From NCBI GenBank assembly GCA_002387605.1, contig DGJU01000012.1:1-8384 (forward strand): 8,384 nucleotides of DNA, given 5' to 3'. The DNA comes from Alphaproteobacteria bacterium UBA4588. Its GTDB lineage: Bacteria; Pseudomonadota; Alphaproteobacteria; Puniceispirillales; Puniceispirillaceae. The position numbers and the translations under genes are program-made. Below the pieces are notes generated by a model. The model was not told the DNA's origin, ran no database searches, and was given only the letters and a program-made list of their open reading frames with translations. Shown in pieces: positions 1 through 6,146 of this stretch (position 1 is the stretch's first letter; each line of letters starts with the position of its first letter).

Positions 1-1
1 C

Positions 2-1216
2 CTTGCTGTGCGCGGCTCACTGGTGTCATCGGGGGCTATGTGGCTGCGCCTAAAACACTGGATAGATAAACGGTTTATGGATAAATTTACCGACCTGCCC
101 CTGATGCAGGTAGCGCCGCCGCGTACCCTGCCTGCTCTTCAGAACAGTGATACTACCGCCTCTCATGCTGATAATAATAGGCTGCCTGAGATATATTGCG
201 CAGGGTGCGGCTCAAAAGCTGAGGCAGGCCTACTGAGTGCAGCGTTAAAAGATGCCTGCCAGACAGCGCTCTTGTTAGGTGCAAACCCTGCTTATTTTCC
301 GCCCGAAGATATCTTTTCTGATGCAGCAGATATGCCGCCTGCCCGCAAAAAAGGTAGTCTTATTCAGTCCGTTGATTATCTGTCACAAGCCGTATCAGAC
401 CCCTTTCTGTTTGGCAGGATAGCAGCGCTTCATGCGATGAGTGATATTTTTGTTGCTGGTGCACAGCCCCTATCAGCGCTTGGTTTGGTGATGACAGAGC
501 GTGCAATACCGGACGTCCAGCAACGAGACCTATCGCAGATGCTGGCTGGCGCGCTTGTTGAGCTTTCGGCCCATCACTGTCAGCTTTCTGGCGGCCATAC
601 CGTTAGCGCAACCCAGGCAGGACTTGGCTTTTCGATTACAGGTGAGCGGATATCATCATCCCGCCTGCCAACAACTAACGATGAGGTCACATTAATCCTT
701 ACCAAACCTCTGGGTATCGGGATTATTCTTGCTGCCCAAATGCGCGGCCGAGCGCCAGCAGAGGCTCTTGAAGGGGCATATTTAGCAATGGCAACCTCAA
801 ATGCGCCTGTAACAGCTGTAATCGGCGCATGCCGCGTTGCAGCCATGACAGATGTGACAGGGTTTGGTCTTGCACGCCATGCTCTTAATCTTGCGGCGCG
901 GTGCGGATTTTCAGGCGTGCACCTTACCCTTGATGATATTCCGTTGCTGGCTGGCGCAGCAGAGCTATCGGCCAGTGGTATTGCCTCCAGCCTAAGAGAT
1001 GGCAATATGCGGGCTGTTCCTGAGCAGCATATTGCGCCTGATCTGGCACCTGAAAAAACAGCCCTATTATTTGACCCGCAAACATCAGGCGGGGTCCTTG
1101 CCGCCATTCCCTCAACAGACGCCGAACCTGTTATCGCAGCGCTCGCCCGTCTTGAGGGCAGCCTAGCGGTGCGGATTGGCCGTTTTACGTCCGTGTCAGG
1201 ACTTACCCTGTCCTGA
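2..1216 (+). CDS. selD: Selenide, water dikinase (selenophosphate synthetase), C-terminal part of a probable oxidoreductase-SelD fusion; 5' end outside window
   Basis: The enzyme makes selenophosphate from selenide and ATP in the cytoplasm; this is the selenium donor for tRNA selenation and for selenocysteine. The SelD part starts near nt 197 with CAGCGSK. Its second Cys (codon 206-208, TGC) and the Lys match the catalytic Cys17 and Lys20 of E. coli SelD, and the residue matching Cys19 is Ser. Further SelD blocks follow in order: DPFLFGRIAALHAMSDIF, SGGHT, TDVTGFGLARHA and DPQTSGG. The reading frame is open to the window's left edge. Before SelD, about 60 residues include a stretch like WLRLKHWIDKRFM, which resembles the C-terminal tail of the NADH-dehydrogenase-like flavoprotein domain known to be fused to SelD in some bacteria and algae. 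The GTG at nt 8 is therefore probably internal and not a start. SelU follows 59 bases downstream on the same strand. The SelD identity is secure; the fusion is an inference from the tail. Confidence 0.93.
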   Translation, partial: LAVRGSLVSSGAMWLRLKHWIDKRFMDKFTDLPLMQVAPPRTLPALQNSDTTASHADNNRLPEIYCAGCGSKAEAGLLSAALKDACQTALLLGANPAYFPPEDIFSDAADMPPARKKGSLIQSVDYLSQAVSDPFLFGRIAALHAMSDIFVAGAQPLSALGLVMTERAIPDVQQRDLSQMLAGALVELSAHHCQLSGGHTVSATQAGLGFSITGERISSSRLPTTNDEVTLILTKPLGIGIILAAQMRGRAPAEALEGAYLAMATSNAPVTAVIGACRVAAMTDVTGFGLARHALNLAARCGFSGVHLTLDDIPLLAGAAELSASGIASSLRDGNMRAVPEQHIAPDLAPEKTALLFDPQTSGGVLAAIPSTDAEPVIAALARLEGSLAVRIGRFTSVSGLTLS

Positions 1217-1275
1217 TACACCAGAATAGCTAAAACATCCTTGATTTCCCGTATTTCCTGCTTAGGTTTGAGTTC

Positions 1276-2334
1276 ATGAGTGCCCCAATCCATAAAACCC
1301 AAAACTGGACGTCTGCTGATTATGATATGATCATTGATGTTCGCTCGCCGGCGGAGTTTGCCGATGATCATATCCCCGGCGCTGTGAATATGCCGGTTAT
1401 GTCAAATGACGAGCGCGCTGAAATTGGCACATTACACAAGCAGGAAAGCGCTTTTATCGCGCGCAAACGCGGGGCTGCGATTGCGGCGCGCAATATTGCG
1501 TCACACATTGATTCGGTTCTGAGTGATAAACCAGCTGGCTTCACCCCGCTCATCCATTGCTGGCGTGGCGGGCAACGCTCGCGCGCCTTTGCCCATATTT
1601 GCTCAGAAATTGGTTGGTCATGCTATCTTCTTGAAGGGGGATATAAATATTACCGCAGAGCTGTTTTATCAGGGCTGGAAAATTTTCCAGGCGATATGAC
1701 CTTCATCATTATTTCAGGCCGAACAGGAAATGCGAAAACTGCCCTTCTGGCTGAACTAGCAGCGCAAGGCGGCCAAATCCTTGACCTTGAAGAAGCAGCG
1801 GCCCATAGAGGCTCACTTCTTGGCGCCTTACCTAACGCTCCGCAACCTTCACAGCGGTTGTTTGAATCCCGCCTTTATCAGCAGCTTCACGGGCTCTCTT
1901 CTGAAAAACCTATCTTTGTTGAATCAGAAAGCTCACGCATTGGTGAGGTCCAAATCCCGCGTGATATCTGGAAAAAGATGGGGACAGCCAGCCAGATAAC
2001 AATTGAGACGCCGCGTCCTGCCCGTGCCGCTTTCCTGATGGCGGGGTATGACCACCTAATGCGCGATGAAACAGCGATTAGGAAATTGATTAGCGGTATG
2101 GGCTTACGGCTTGGCGCAGACCGGGTTGCGCATTGGCAATCACTACTGGATGGCAGGGACTGGACTATGCTTGCCATGGATATTTTAGAACATCATTACG
2201 ACCCTGCTTATGACCGGTCGGTAAGCAAACATGATCGCGAACAAATTTCCATTGTTAGGCAGGAAGATTGTAGCGCCGAATGCCTCACGAAAACAGCTAC
2301 AAAGGTTTTTGCGCTTACCGCAAGCATTGGCTAA
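1276..2334 (+). CDS. selU: tRNA 2-selenouridine synthase (rhodanese domain plus P-loop domain)
   Basis: SelU (also MnmH, YbbB) converts 2-thiouridine at the wobble position of Lys, Glu and Gln tRNAs to 2-selenouridine, using selenophosphate from SelD. The product is 352 residues, close to the 364 of E. coli YbbB. An N-terminal rhodanese domain (about 1-135) begins IIDVRSPAEFADDHIPGAVN and carries the family's catalytic Cys95 in HCWRGGQRSR. A nucleotide-binding domain follows with P-loop GRTGNAKT (148-155), then DLEEAAAHRGSLLG (170-183) and VESESSRIG, all typical of SelU. The P-loop has Ala where the Walker A consensus has Gly. The start is the ATG in line with the usual family start; its ribosome binding site is weak (AGG 1264-1266, GAG 1270-1272). 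It lies downstream of selD and is probably co-transcribed with it. Confidence 0.95.
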   Translation: MSAPIHKTQNWTSADYDMIIDVRSPAEFADDHIPGAVNMPVMSNDERAEIGTLHKQESAFIARKRGAAIAARNIASHIDSVLSDKPAGFTPLIHCWRGGQRSRAFAHICSEIGWSCYLLEGGYKYYRRAVLSGLENFPGDMTFIIISGRTGNAKTALLAELAAQGGQILDLEEAAAHRGSLLGALPNAPQPSQRLFESRLYQQLHGLSSEKPIFVESESSRIGEVQIPRDIWKKMGTASQITIETPRPARAAFLMAGYDHLMRDETAIRKLISGMGLRLGADRVAHWQSLLDGRDWTMLAMDILEHHYDPAYDRSVSKHDREQISIVRQEDCSAECLTKTATKVFALTASIG

Positions 2335-2414
2335 AATATTACGAGCGGCGACATAGTATTATAAACAAAGCAAATCAGAGAATATGTGCAACCTTTTATC
2401 AAAAAAAACAGGTC

Positions 2415-2442
2415 TTGCATCTTGGTGATGATGATGTATAAG
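2415..2442 (+). promoter_or_regulatory. Candidate sigma70-type promoter for tRNA-Asn
   Basis: TTGCAT (2415-2420) and TATAAG (2437-2442) are 16 bases apart. Transcription would start near 2449, about 13 bases before the mature tRNA, which is a usual distance for a stand-alone tRNA gene. This is a consensus match only. Confidence 0.5.
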
Positions 2443-2462
2443 TTTGCAACCTGACGCGCTGG

Positions 2463-2537
2463 TCCCCGGTAGCTCAGCGGTAGAGCAAGCGACTGTTAAT
2501 CGCTTGGCCGGCGGTTCGAATCCGTCCCGGGGAGCCA
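2463..2537 (+). tRNA. tRNA-Asn (anticodon GTT), CCA encoded
   Basis: A full cloverleaf can be drawn by hand. The acceptor stem TCCCCGG (2463-2469) pairs with CCGGGGA (2527-2533). The D stem is GCTC/GAGC (2472-2475, 2483-2486). The anticodon stem is AGCGA/TCGCT (2488-2492, 2500-2504) with loop CTGTTAA and anticodon GTT at 2495-2497. The variable loop has 5 bases. The T stem is GGCGG/CCGTC (2510-2514, 2522-2526, one G-T pair) with loop TTCGAAT. The discriminator base is G2534, as expected for tRNA-Asn, and CCA (2535-2537) is in the DNA. No second copy of the 3' end lies nearby, so there is no sign that an element integrated here. Confidence 0.97.
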
Positions 2538-2551
2538 AACTTTTTTAGTTT
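2537..2551 (+). terminator. Weak U-tract terminator candidate after tRNA-Asn
   Basis: Directly after the CCA end there is a run of six T (2541-2546). It lies inside a short AT-only-type hairpin, AAACT (2537-2541) with AGTTT (2547-2551). The stem is too weak to be a classic intrinsic terminator, but a T run right after a tRNA often marks its 3' trailer end. Confidence 0.25.
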
Positions 2552-2595
2552 TGCTATCAGCCTTATGTATAGTTTTCAGCAAATACAGTTATTTT

Positions 2596-2636
2596 AAGCC
2601 TATACGCTTTTTTATATTGGCTTGAATTATTGGCTT
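2596..2636. repeat. Small repeat cluster: two direct copies and one inverted near-copy of TATTGGCTT
   Basis: TATTGGCTT occurs at 2615-2623 and again at 2628-2636, a 13-base period. AAGCCTATA at 2596-2604 is the reverse complement with one mismatch, so it can pair with either direct copy and form two mutually exclusive hairpins. The cluster lies in the 286-base non-coding gap 2538-2823 between tRNA-Asn and yaaA. Beyond this, the palindrome at 2732-2745 and the yaaA promoter, I see no gene in that AT-rich gap. Confidence 0.5.
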
Positions 2637-2731
2637 ATCGTTCTAGTTTTTCTAGCAATAATATAGTGAAAAACAGACATTCTATTTCATTTTTAGGCAG
2701 TAATATCGTCTATCTTTTTTCTGCTATTTTA

Positions 2732-2745
2732 ACATTACGTAATGT
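2732..2745. promoter_or_regulatory. 14-bp perfect palindrome upstream of yaaA, candidate operator
   Basis: ACATTACGTAATGT is its own reverse complement over all 14 bases. It ends 24 bases before the predicted yaaA -35 box and 78 bases before the yaaA start codon, a position fit for a dimeric activator or repressor. It does not match the OxyR spacing (ATAG and CTAT blocks 7 bases apart), although OxyR controls yaaA in E. coli. No binding protein can be named from the sequence. Confidence 0.4.
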
Positions 2746-2769
2746 CTGTAAACCTCAGAGATGTGTTTA

Positions 2770-2798
2770 TGGACGGTTGGTATTTAACATATTATAGT
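2770..2798 (+). promoter_or_regulatory. Candidate promoter of yaaA
   Basis: TGGACG (2770-2775) and TATAGT (2793-2798) are 17 bases apart. Each box matches 4-5 of 6 consensus positions. The start of transcription would fall near 2805, leaving a short leader that just holds the strong ribosome binding site AGGAG at 2813-2817, 6 bases before the ATG. Confidence 0.4.
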
Positions 2799-2823
2799 AA
2801 TGATCCAGTAGAAGGAGAGTTCA

Positions 2824-3588
2824 ATGTTAGTTGTCGTTTCACCTGCCAAAAAGCTAAATATGCAGCCAGTTGATGGCGTTGTATCTAGTGCGCCTGCGTT
2901 TGGACGTAACGCTGATGAGCTGGCTATGGTAGCGCGAGAGCTAAGCCGTTCAGACCTTCAATCATTAATGGGATTGAGCGAAAACCTTGCTCAATTGAAT
3001 GTTGACCGCTTTGCTGCCTTTGGCACGCAAGATAAAAAACCAGCCGCCCTCGCCTTTGCCGGAGACACATATCAGGGTCTTGATGCCGCAACATTAGCGC
3101 CAGAAGAAATGGCATGGGCTCAGACACATTTACGGATATTATCAGGCCTTTATGGCATCTTGCGGCCCCTTGATGCGATTGAGCCATATCGTCTGGAAAT
3201 GGGAAGCAGGCTGAAAACGCCGCATGGGTCTTCGCTTTATGATTATTGGGGAACACAAATTTCTGAAGCGTTGAACGCGCAAGCGCTGGCAACCAATGCG
3301 AGCGCTCTGGTTAATTGTGCCTCGCAGGAATATTTTGGCGCTGTGGATAGCGCATCGCTCACGCCGCAGGTCCTTACGCCTGTGTTTATGGAAGAAAAGA
3401 ATGGCACAGCAAAAATTGTGAGCTTCTTTGCGAAAAAAGCACGTGGCGCAATGGCCCGTTACATTATTCAAAACCAGTTGCAGGAACCAGAAGAGCTAAA
3501 AAGCTTTGCTGTTGATGGTTATCGCTATCAACCTGATCAGTCCGATGCCCAGAAAATGGTATTTTTACGCGACCATCCGATATCTTAA
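2824..3588 (+). CDS. yaaA: Peroxide stress protein YaaA (UPF0246/DUF328 family)
   Basis: The E. coli YaaA protein limits free iron and so protects DNA and proteins during hydrogen peroxide stress; it acts in the cytoplasm. The 254-residue product is close to E. coli YaaA in length (258) and matches it along its whole length: MLVVVSPAKKL at the start, FAGDTYQGL (78-86), HLRILSGLYGILRPLD (102-117), PYRLEMGSRL (121-130), EKNGTAKIVSFFAKKARG (191-208) and a C-terminal GYRYQPDQS. The basic FFAKKARG segment is the family's most conserved DNA-binding-like part. The start is clear: AAGGAGAG lies just upstream with a 6-base spacer. The gene stands alone, is convergent with the acyl-CoA synthetase gene 32 bases away, and has a palindrome and promoter upstream. 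No strong terminator hairpin was seen in the convergent gap 3589-3620. Confidence 0.95.
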   Translation: MLVVVSPAKKLNMQPVDGVVSSAPAFGRNADELAMVARELSRSDLQSLMGLSENLAQLNVDRFAAFGTQDKKPAALAFAGDTYQGLDAATLAPEEMAWAQTHLRILSGLYGILRPLDAIEPYRLEMGSRLKTPHGSSLYDYWGTQISEALNAQALATNASALVNCASQEYFGAVDSASLTPQVLTPVFMEEKNGTAKIVSFFAKKARGAMARYIIQNQLQEPEELKSFAVDGYRYQPDQSDAQKMVFLRDHPIS

Positions 3589-3620
3589 GCCCTCATAAGC
3601 GACTAGCCAAAAACGCCTAA

Positions 3621-5369
3621 TCAGCTTTTTTTATACAGCGCATTAAGGCGTTCAAGATAGATATCTGTTACCACTAACCGCTTCACTTTTAAGGTTGGGG
3701 TCATCTGGCCATTTTCGGTCGTAAAGGGCTCGTCTGCGATCAGAAACCGCCGGATTTTTTCAGCTTGTGGCACTGTCTTGTTCACCGCATCAATACAGCG
3801 TGAAATATCTTGTTTGACGGTATCTGGCGCTCTGCCCTCTGCCTCAGACGGCACAATGACGGCCGACAGCCATGCCTTCTTATCCCCATAAATCATCACC
3901 TGTTCAATTTCTGGCATGAATGTCAGGGCTGCCTCGATTTTTGCCGGAGCGATATTATCGCCGCCAGAGGTAACAATAATATCCTTTTTTCGGCCCCTAA
4001 TCGTGATATAGCCATCATCCTCAATTTTTGCGAGATCACCTGTATAAAGCCAGCCATCACGCAAGGCCTCTGCCGTTGCATCATCATCACGCCAATAGCC
4101 TTTCATGACACAGGCGCCCTGCACAAGAAGCTCACCATCAGCCGCAATTTTGACTGAAACGCCTCTGACAGCAGGCCCAACTGTGTCGATGCGTATTTTG
4201 GACGGTCTATTTGCCGAGACGAGTGGAGAGGCTTCTGTTTGTCCATAGCCTTGCAGAATATTTACCCCAAGAGCCAGAAAGAAGGTTCCGATTTCTGAAT
4301 TGAGAGCGGCGCCGCCAGACACGAAATAAGCAAGACGCCCGCCAAAACGTGCCCTCACCTTCCGGCGCACAAGCACATCAAGACATTTATTTTGAATCTG
4401 CTCAAACACCCCAAGAGACAGACCTGACTGTTGTTTCTTGCCAAGGAATATTGCCTGCTCAAACAGCCGCTGGGTCACACCGCCCTTTGCCGCTACGCCG
4501 CGCGTTATCCTGTCATGCAAGGCTTCATATAAACGCGGGACTGCTGTCATAATTGTCGGTCGCACCTCTTGAAGCAGGGAGGCGACCTGATCGGGCGAGC
4601 TACAATACCATATTTCGGCGCCAATCTGCAGTGGCAGATGCATTCCGCCAGTATGTTCATAAGAATGTGAGAGGGGCAGAAGAGATAAAAATACAGCATT
4701 TTTATCAGCCCTGCCCTCACGCACCAAATCGAGAGCTGCATCTATATTTGCCTGTATAGAGGCATGCGTTAGCATCACGCCTTTGGGTCTGCCACCCGTA
4801 CCAGATGTATAAATAATGCACGCAATATCTGAGGCATCTGGCCTATAGTTTATTTCTTGGGTGAGCGCATTTTCAGCCCCTAGACAGGCATCAAACGAGA
4901 GCATGCCTGCTTCTGGTGTGTCAAAACAGATAATAGGAAGAGGTATTTTCTGCTCTGTATGATAGGCGGCGGCGGCGGCGCTAAGACGCTCCGCTATTCT
5001 ACCGCCAGAACAGAGAATGAGAGATACTTCTGCATGTTCAAGAATGAAGTGATGGTCACCAACGGTGTTGGTTGTGTAAGCTGGAACAGCTATTGCGCCA
5101 ATTGCCATAATAGCCAGGTCAGAAATTGCCCATTCTGAGCGGTTTTCAGAACAAATAAGAACCCTGTCACCTTTTTGAATGCTGCAGTAACGCAGATATG
5201 AGGCAAGCCGTGCAACCTTATCGGCAACCTCAGAATATGACTGAACCTGCCACTGCCCATCCCGCTTATCATGCAGCAATGCTTTATCTGGATGGGCTAA
5301 TACGGTTGCGAAAAAGGCGCCAACTAAGGAATTGTCTGACCCGAATGCCTTTATAAAACTGTCACTCAT
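3621..5369 (-). CDS. Long-chain fatty acid-CoA ligase (AMP-binding, FadD15-like)
   Basis: The enzyme activates fatty acids to acyl-CoA through an acyl-AMP intermediate, at the start of fatty acid breakdown or phospholipid recycling. From the chosen start it has 582 residues. Motifs of the adenylate-forming superfamily are all present: YTSGTGGRPKG (187-197), LPLSHSYEH (231-239), GYGQTEASP (374-382), YTGDLAKIEDDGY (442-454), GRKKDIIVTSGGDNIAP (459-475) and a C-terminal PTLKVKR with the likely catalytic Lys561. It resembles the bacterial and eukaryotic long-chain class (FadD15, ACSL) more than E. coli FadD. No signal peptide is seen. An upstream TTG at 5396 is in frame, but the ATG at 5369 has a good ribosome binding site (AAAGGA, 5382-5377, spacer 7) and gives a family-like N-terminus. 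It lies 83 bases after sixA on the same strand and may share its transcript. Substrate chain length cannot be read from the sequence. Confidence 0.93.
   Translation of the reverse strand: MSDSFIKAFGSDNSLVGAFFATVLAHPDKALLHDKRDGQWQVQSYSEVADKVARLASYLRYCSIQKGDRVLICSENRSEWAISDLAIMAIGAIAVPAYTTNTVGDHHFILEHAEVSLILCSGGRIAERLSAAAAAYHTEQKIPLPIICFDTPEAGMLSFDACLGAENALTQEINYRPDASDIACIIYTSGTGGRPKGVMLTHASIQANIDAALDLVREGRADKNAVFLSLLPLSHSYEHTGGMHLPLQIGAEIWYCSSPDQVASLLQEVRPTIMTAVPRLYEALHDRITRGVAAKGGVTQRLFEQAIFLGKKQQSGLSLGVFEQIQNKCLDVLVRRKVRARFGGRLAYFVSGGAALNSEIGTFFLALGVNILQGYGQTEASPLVSANRPSKIRIDTVGPAVRGVSVKIAADGELLVQGACVMKGYWRDDDATAEALRDGWLYTGDLAKIEDDGYITIRGRKKDIIVTSGGDNIAPAKIEAALTFMPEIEQVMIYGDKKAWLSAVIVPSEAEGRAPDTVKQDISRCIDAVNKTVPQAEKIRRFLIADEPFTTENGQMTPTLKVKRLVVTDIYLERLNALYKKS
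4965..4980. repeat. Trinucleotide repeat (GGC)5 inside the acyl-CoA synthetase gene
   Basis: The plus strand reads GGC five times plus a G, coding on the minus strand for a run of five Ala (residues about 131-135) between the AMP-binding core motifs. Loss or gain of one unit would keep the frame, so this is only an alanine tract of variable length and not a phase switch. Confidence 0.6.
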
Positions 5370-5426
5370 CACCCTATCCTTTGTCTCACTATCCAATAGC
5401 GCATGGCTGATATCACCTTAATGTCT

Positions 5427-5453
5427 AGTTCTATTATTTCAGTTCTATTATTT
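5427..5453. repeat. Tandem 14-base duplication at the sixA 3' end
   Basis: AGTTCTATTATTT occurs at 5427-5439 and again at 5441-5453. The 14-base units differ only at their last base (C versus T). The right-hand unit runs into the sixA stop codon (5455-5453). The repeat sits in the 83-base gap between sixA and the acyl-CoA synthetase gene and looks like a recent small slippage duplication. Confidence 0.7.
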
Positions 5454-5950
5454 TAGGCCTTGGGCTTTAATAAAGTAACTAAATTAGCAGAATGAGGTGC
5501 GATTACCGAACATGTGGCAACATTAGATGAGATAACAGCCGCACTACTGGTTGGCAGATGTGCTGCCTCTGGGGTGAATTCACCCTCGCTTAGCAGCATA
5601 TTAAGCAGCATAACCAATCCCGGGTTATGTCCAATCATTATAAGTGAGGCACAATCACCATAATCTTTTAGGCAGGCATATAACTCTGCTGTTCCTGCTT
5701 CATAAATTCTTGCATCAAAGATAATCTCGCAGACAGGCCAGAACGGCGTTACGAGCGATAGGCTTTCACGGGTTCTGACAGCAGGCGAGCAAATGATTCG
5801 ACTATTCTGTTTTATGAGCGGCAGGAGTTGTTCTGCTATAAGCGGCAATTGCCTGATACCGCGTGCAGAAACAGACCTATCAAAATCATTGGATGACAGC
5901 GTATCCCAATCAGATTTTCCGTGCCGAAGCAAAATCACTTGTGCCGTCAT
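5453..5950 (-). CDS. sixA: SixA-type phosphohistidine phosphatase (histidine phosphatase superfamily)
   Basis: SixA enzymes remove phosphate from histidine residues of phosphotransfer proteins (ArcB, or the nitrogen PTS in E. coli); here the partner is unknown. From this start the product has 165 residues, near the usual 150-170. The catalytic LLRHGKSDWD (7-16, His10 as nucleophile) opens the protein. A second Arg lies in CSPAVRTRES (54-63), and the second His is in MIGHNPG (105-111, His108). The start is uncertain. This ATG puts the RHG motif at the position typical for SixA but has no clear ribosome binding site. An in-frame ATG at 6001 would add 17 residues and has GAGGG only 2 bases upstream. 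The gene diverges from the cysK operon across a region with repeated motifs, and the acyl-CoA synthetase gene follows on the same strand. A broader phosphatase role within the superfamily cannot be excluded. Confidence 0.88.
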   Translation of the reverse strand: MTAQVILLRHGKSDWDTLSSNDFDRSVSARGIRQLPLIAEQLLPLIKQNSRIICSPAVRTRESLSLVTPFWPVCEIIFDARIYEAGTAELYACLKDYGDCASLIMIGHNPGLVMLLNMLLSEGEFTPEAAHLPTSSAAVISSNVATCSVIAPHSANLVTLLKPKA

Positions 5951-6014
5951 AAAAAGTCTATCTGCTCTGTTATAAAAATGAAGGGATGGTTTTCTGCCCA
6001 TAACCCTCGCTAGA

Positions 6015-6110
6015 CTAGCAGTGAAAATATTATCGTCTAGCAGTTTTGCCTATCATACCGCATGTAAAATTCATAATCTGCTATTTGAGTTTAGGATAGC
6101 CTACTGCTAG
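6015..6110. promoter_or_regulatory. Three copies of CTAGCAGT in the sixA/cysK divergent region, candidate operator set
   Basis: CTAGCAGT is found at 6015-6022 and 6037-6044, and inverted (ACTGCTAG) at 6103-6110. Start-to-start distances are 22 and 66 bases. The first copy lies within GCTAG-A-CTAGC (6009-6019), a perfect short inverted repeat. The first and third copies share nine bases, ACTAGCAGT. The third copy overlaps the predicted -10 box of cysK. The first two flank TAATAT (minus strand, 6032-6027), a possible sixA -10 box. A shared regulator of both genes would explain this, but no known factor's site was recognised. Confidence 0.45.
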
Positions 6111-6113
6111 TAT
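6085..6113 (+). promoter_or_regulatory. Candidate promoter of the cysK-sseA operon
   Basis: TTGAGT (6085-6090) and TAGTAT (6108-6113) are 17 bases apart, each matching 4 of 6 consensus bases. Transcription would start near 6120, giving a leader of about 27 bases that contains AAAAGGA (6131-6137). The -10 box overlaps the inverted CTAGCAGT copy, as a repressor site would. Confidence 0.45.
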
Positions 6114-6146
6114 CGGATTGCCTCAAAATAAAAAGGATTGGGTTTT

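Noticed and set aside
580..1371. Long open frame (263 codons) on the minus strand, opposite selD
   Set aside because: It lies antisense to a clear SelD, its translation is rich in Arg, Ala and Pro without any recognisable domain, and it has no ribosome binding site; it is a shadow of selD codon use.
2387..2452. TGCAACCT found twice (2387-2394, 2445-2452) around the tRNA promoter
   Set aside because: Only an 8-base match with two copies and no further structure; could be chance.
2663..2685. ATAG and CTAT half-sites upstream of yaaA considered as an OxyR site
   Set aside because: The spacing is 15 bases and not 7, and further half-sites are missing.
2463..2823. tRNA-Asn as an integration (att) site
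   Set aside because: No direct repeat of the tRNA 3' end, integrase gene or foreign genes were found in the window.
2742..2873. Small plus-strand open frame of 43 codons starting in the palindrome and overlapping yaaA out of frame
   Set aside because: It has no ribosome binding site and runs through the yaaA promoter, its ribosome binding site and its first codons; probably chance.
3589..3620. Terminator in the convergent yaaA/acyl-CoA synthetase gap
   Set aside because: T and A runs are present, but only a weak mismatched AT stem can be drawn; not enough to call.
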